Source: Candidatus Delongbacteria bacterium (GTDB lineage Bacteria > UBA4055). Taken from it: a stretch of 7,069 bases of DNA. Both the position numbers and the translations under genes were made by a program. Of this stretch, positions 5,834 to 7,069 are shown in pieces; the stretch's first letter is position 1, and every line of letters begins with the position of its first letter. Location: the NCBI GenBank assembly GCA_003477045.1, contig DMTS01000117.1, positions 1 through 7,069 on the forward strand. Direction: 5' to 3'. The notes under the pieces were generated by a model that saw only the letters and a list, made by a program, of their open reading frames with translations, did not search any database and was not told the origin of the DNA.

Positions 5834-6919
5834 GTGAAAAAAATTTCAGGATTAGTAATATTTGCTTGTTTACTCATTATTTTATCTTCCTGCTCTTCCG
5901 AAAAAAAGCAAGATGCTGATCTTTTAACGCAGGACGAGCAAATTCAAACCGTTAAAACAGAAATCGTTGAATATAGAGATCTTCAGCTTTTTGCTCATTT
6001 TACAGGAAAACTGGAAGGCAAAACTGATATAATTCTTTACAGTGAGGTATCAGGAAAGGTTAGTAGCATTGCAAAAGAATTAGGTCAGATTATCAAAGAA
6101 GGAGAGCCTATAGCAGACATTGATTCGAAGAATTACATGATCAGTTACAACAAGGCTAAATCCGAACTTAAATCAGCTACCGCGACTCTCGACGCAACGA
6201 GAATTAAAGCAGAGACAGCCGAAAAGCTATATGAGAAAGGACAGATCTCAAAATATGAGTTTATAAATGATCTTAGTTCTCTAATTAAGGCAGAAGCTAC
6301 ATTTGAAGGCGCGCAAGCCGATCTTGAAAAAGCAAAGATGAATTACGAGAACTCAAAATTTACTTCTCCAGTTGAAGGATCGATCGCAAAAATAAGCATT
6401 AAAGAAGGACAGTACATAGGTTTAGGTCAGCCTGTCGCATCAATTGTTGACTGCAGTAAGCTTCTGATCAAAACAGGCGTGATAGAGAGCGAAATATTGT
6501 ATGTAAAAAAAGGGAATGTGGCTGTAATCTCGCATAATGGAACAGGTAATGTTATAAAGGGGATCGTAAAAGGTACCGGTAAAAAGCCTGACGAGACCGG
6601 AATTTATCCTGTTGAAATCGAAATGGGAAATCCGGGACAAAAACTTCTCCCCGGCATGATGGTTGACGGAAAAATTGAAACAGTTGAATTAAACGATATG
6701 ATTTATACCAGCTTTGAAAACCTTATCGAAGAGTTCGGGAGGTATTATGTTTTTGTTGTTTATGATGACGGCATTATTAATAAAAAAGAAGTTAAGCTGG
6801 GAAAAAAATACGGGAACTTAACATTGATAGATAAAGGTTTGAATATAGGCGACAGGCTGGTGGTATCCGGATTAGAAACTCTGTCACACGGAAACAAAGT
6901 AAAAATATACGGAGAATAA
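5834..6919 (+). CDS. RND efflux periplasmic adaptor (membrane fusion) lipoprotein, HlyD/AcrA family
   Basis: The 361-residue product starts with GTG. Residues 1-20 form a lipoprotein signal peptide with lipobox LSSC and lipidation site Cys20, followed by Ser-Ser-Glu. The domain order is that of RND adaptors: first lipoyl half about 66-98 (VSGKVSSI, then GEPIADID), alpha-hairpin about 99-175 rich in Lys, Glu and Ala, second lipoyl half about 177-206 (SPVEGSIAKI, GQPVASIVD), beta-barrel about 209-285 with LLPGMMVDG (271-279), and a membrane-proximal domain to the end (VVSGLETL near 343-350). Length is normal. The adaptor bridges the RND pump and the TolC-type channel. It has no His- or Met-rich stretch that would suggest metal export. 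It lies 21 bases after the channel gene and 2 bases before the pump gene, so the three are one operon. Confidence 0.93.
   Translation: MKKISGLVIFACLLIILSSCSSEKKQDADLLTQDEQIQTVKTEIVEYRDLQLFAHFTGKLEGKTDIILYSEVSGKVSSIAKELGQIIKEGEPIADIDSKNYMISYNKAKSELKSATATLDATRIKAETAEKLYEKGQISKYEFINDLSSLIKAEATFEGAQADLEKAKMNYENSKFTSPVEGSIAKISIKEGQYIGLGQPVASIVDCSKLLIKTGVIESEILYVKKGNVAVISHNGTGNVIKGIVKGTGKKPDETGIYPVEIEMGNPGQKLLPGMMVDGKIETVELNDMIYTSFENLIEEFGRYYVFVVYDDGIINKKEVKLGKKYGNLTLIDKGLNIGDRLVVSGLETLSHGNKVKIYGE
6911..6915 (+). promoter_or_regulatory. Ribosome binding site GGAGA for the RND pump gene
   Basis: GGAGA lies within the last codons of the adaptor gene, 6 bases before the ATG at 6922, and supports that start. 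Confidence 0.7.
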
Positions 6920-6921
6920 TA

Positions 6922-7069
6922 ATGAATCTGCCAAAATTATCAGTTGATAATCCTGTTCTGATAAATATGATCATGGTGATCATTTATCTGCTAGGGATTT
7001 ATACAGTTTTTAATATTCCTAAAGAATCTATGCCTCAAGTTGAAACGGGGCGTTTTATAATAACTGTTA
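6922..7069 (+). CDS. RND-family efflux transporter, N-terminal fragment (3' truncated by window edge)
   Basis: Only the first 49 codons are present; the frame stays open to the last base. The start MNLPKLSVDNPVLINM leads into a first transmembrane helix (about residues 12-30, VLINMIMVIIYLLGIYTVF), then NIPKESMPQVE and a strand beginning GRFIITV. This matches the opening of RND pumps of the AcrB/HAE-like type, in which TM1 is followed by a (L/I)P(R/K)E.(F/M)P.(V/I) motif and the first porter strand. A full-length protein would be about 1000 residues. It is the proton-driven inner-membrane part of the tripartite pump, placed 2 bases after the adaptor gene. The subtype and substrate cannot be judged from this fragment. 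Family call is strong because the sequence and the operon agree. Confidence 0.88.
   Translation, partial: MNLPKLSVDNPVLINMIMVIIYLLGIYTVFNIPKESMPQVETGRFIITV

Noticed and set aside
6440..6983. Minus-strand ORFs at 6440-6640 and 6792-6983
   Set aside because: They are antisense to the adaptor and pump genes, with no domain or ribosome-site support.

Overview
The window is an AT-rich stretch of bacterial DNA from an organism with an outer membrane: it carries an outer-membrane efflux channel, a periplasmic adaptor lipoprotein, a protein with a predicted beta-barrel half, and a CpxAR-like envelope two-component pair. Shine-Dalgarno sites of the form GGAG/GGAGA lie 4-6 bases ahead of most starts. 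The phylum cannot be fixed from the sequence. The low GC, signal-peptide style and TPR-rich envelope proteins would fit a Gram-negative lineage such as the FCB group, but that is a guess.

Layout. (1) Positions 1-2124, plus strand, are the end of an operon. It holds the 3' tail of an unidentified gene (stop overlapping the next ATG as ATGA), a 471-residue exported protein with N-terminal TPR-like helices and a C-terminal half that reads as an outer-membrane beta-barrel, and a 203-residue exported TPR protein starting one base after the previous stop. The function of this pair is unknown. (2) Positions 2186-4252, minus strand, hold an OmpR-family response regulator followed, 3 bases after its stop, by a membrane sensor histidine kinase. 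They converge on the first operon. (3) Positions 4253-4462 are a divergent control region of about 210 bases. (4) From 4463 to the window end, plus strand, is a tripartite RND efflux operon: TolC-type outer membrane factor, HlyD/AcrA-type adaptor lipoprotein (GTG start), and the first 49 codons of the RND inner-membrane pump.

How the parts fit. The two-component system is divergent from the pump operon, as in known pairs where a sensor kinase/regulator controls an adjacent RND pump. The divergent region supports this. It holds two tandem 11-bp repeats reading TGTAAATTAA(A/T) on the minus strand, which match the GTAAA-spacer-GTAAA layout of CpxR-type sites. It also holds a 7-5-7 inverted repeat (TAATGTG/CACATTA) near the regulator promoter, and a perfect 17-bp palindrome (ACATTTGA G TCAAATGT) between the likely -35 and -10 of the pump operon. 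The 17-bp palindrome does not look like an OmpR-family site, so a second regulator not encoded here may also control the pump.

Most noteworthy: the divergent control region, the unusual kinase ATP-lid (no DxGxG G1 box), and the uncharacterised TPR-plus-barrel envelope pair. No RNA genes, mobile elements, CRISPR arrays or broken genes were seen.
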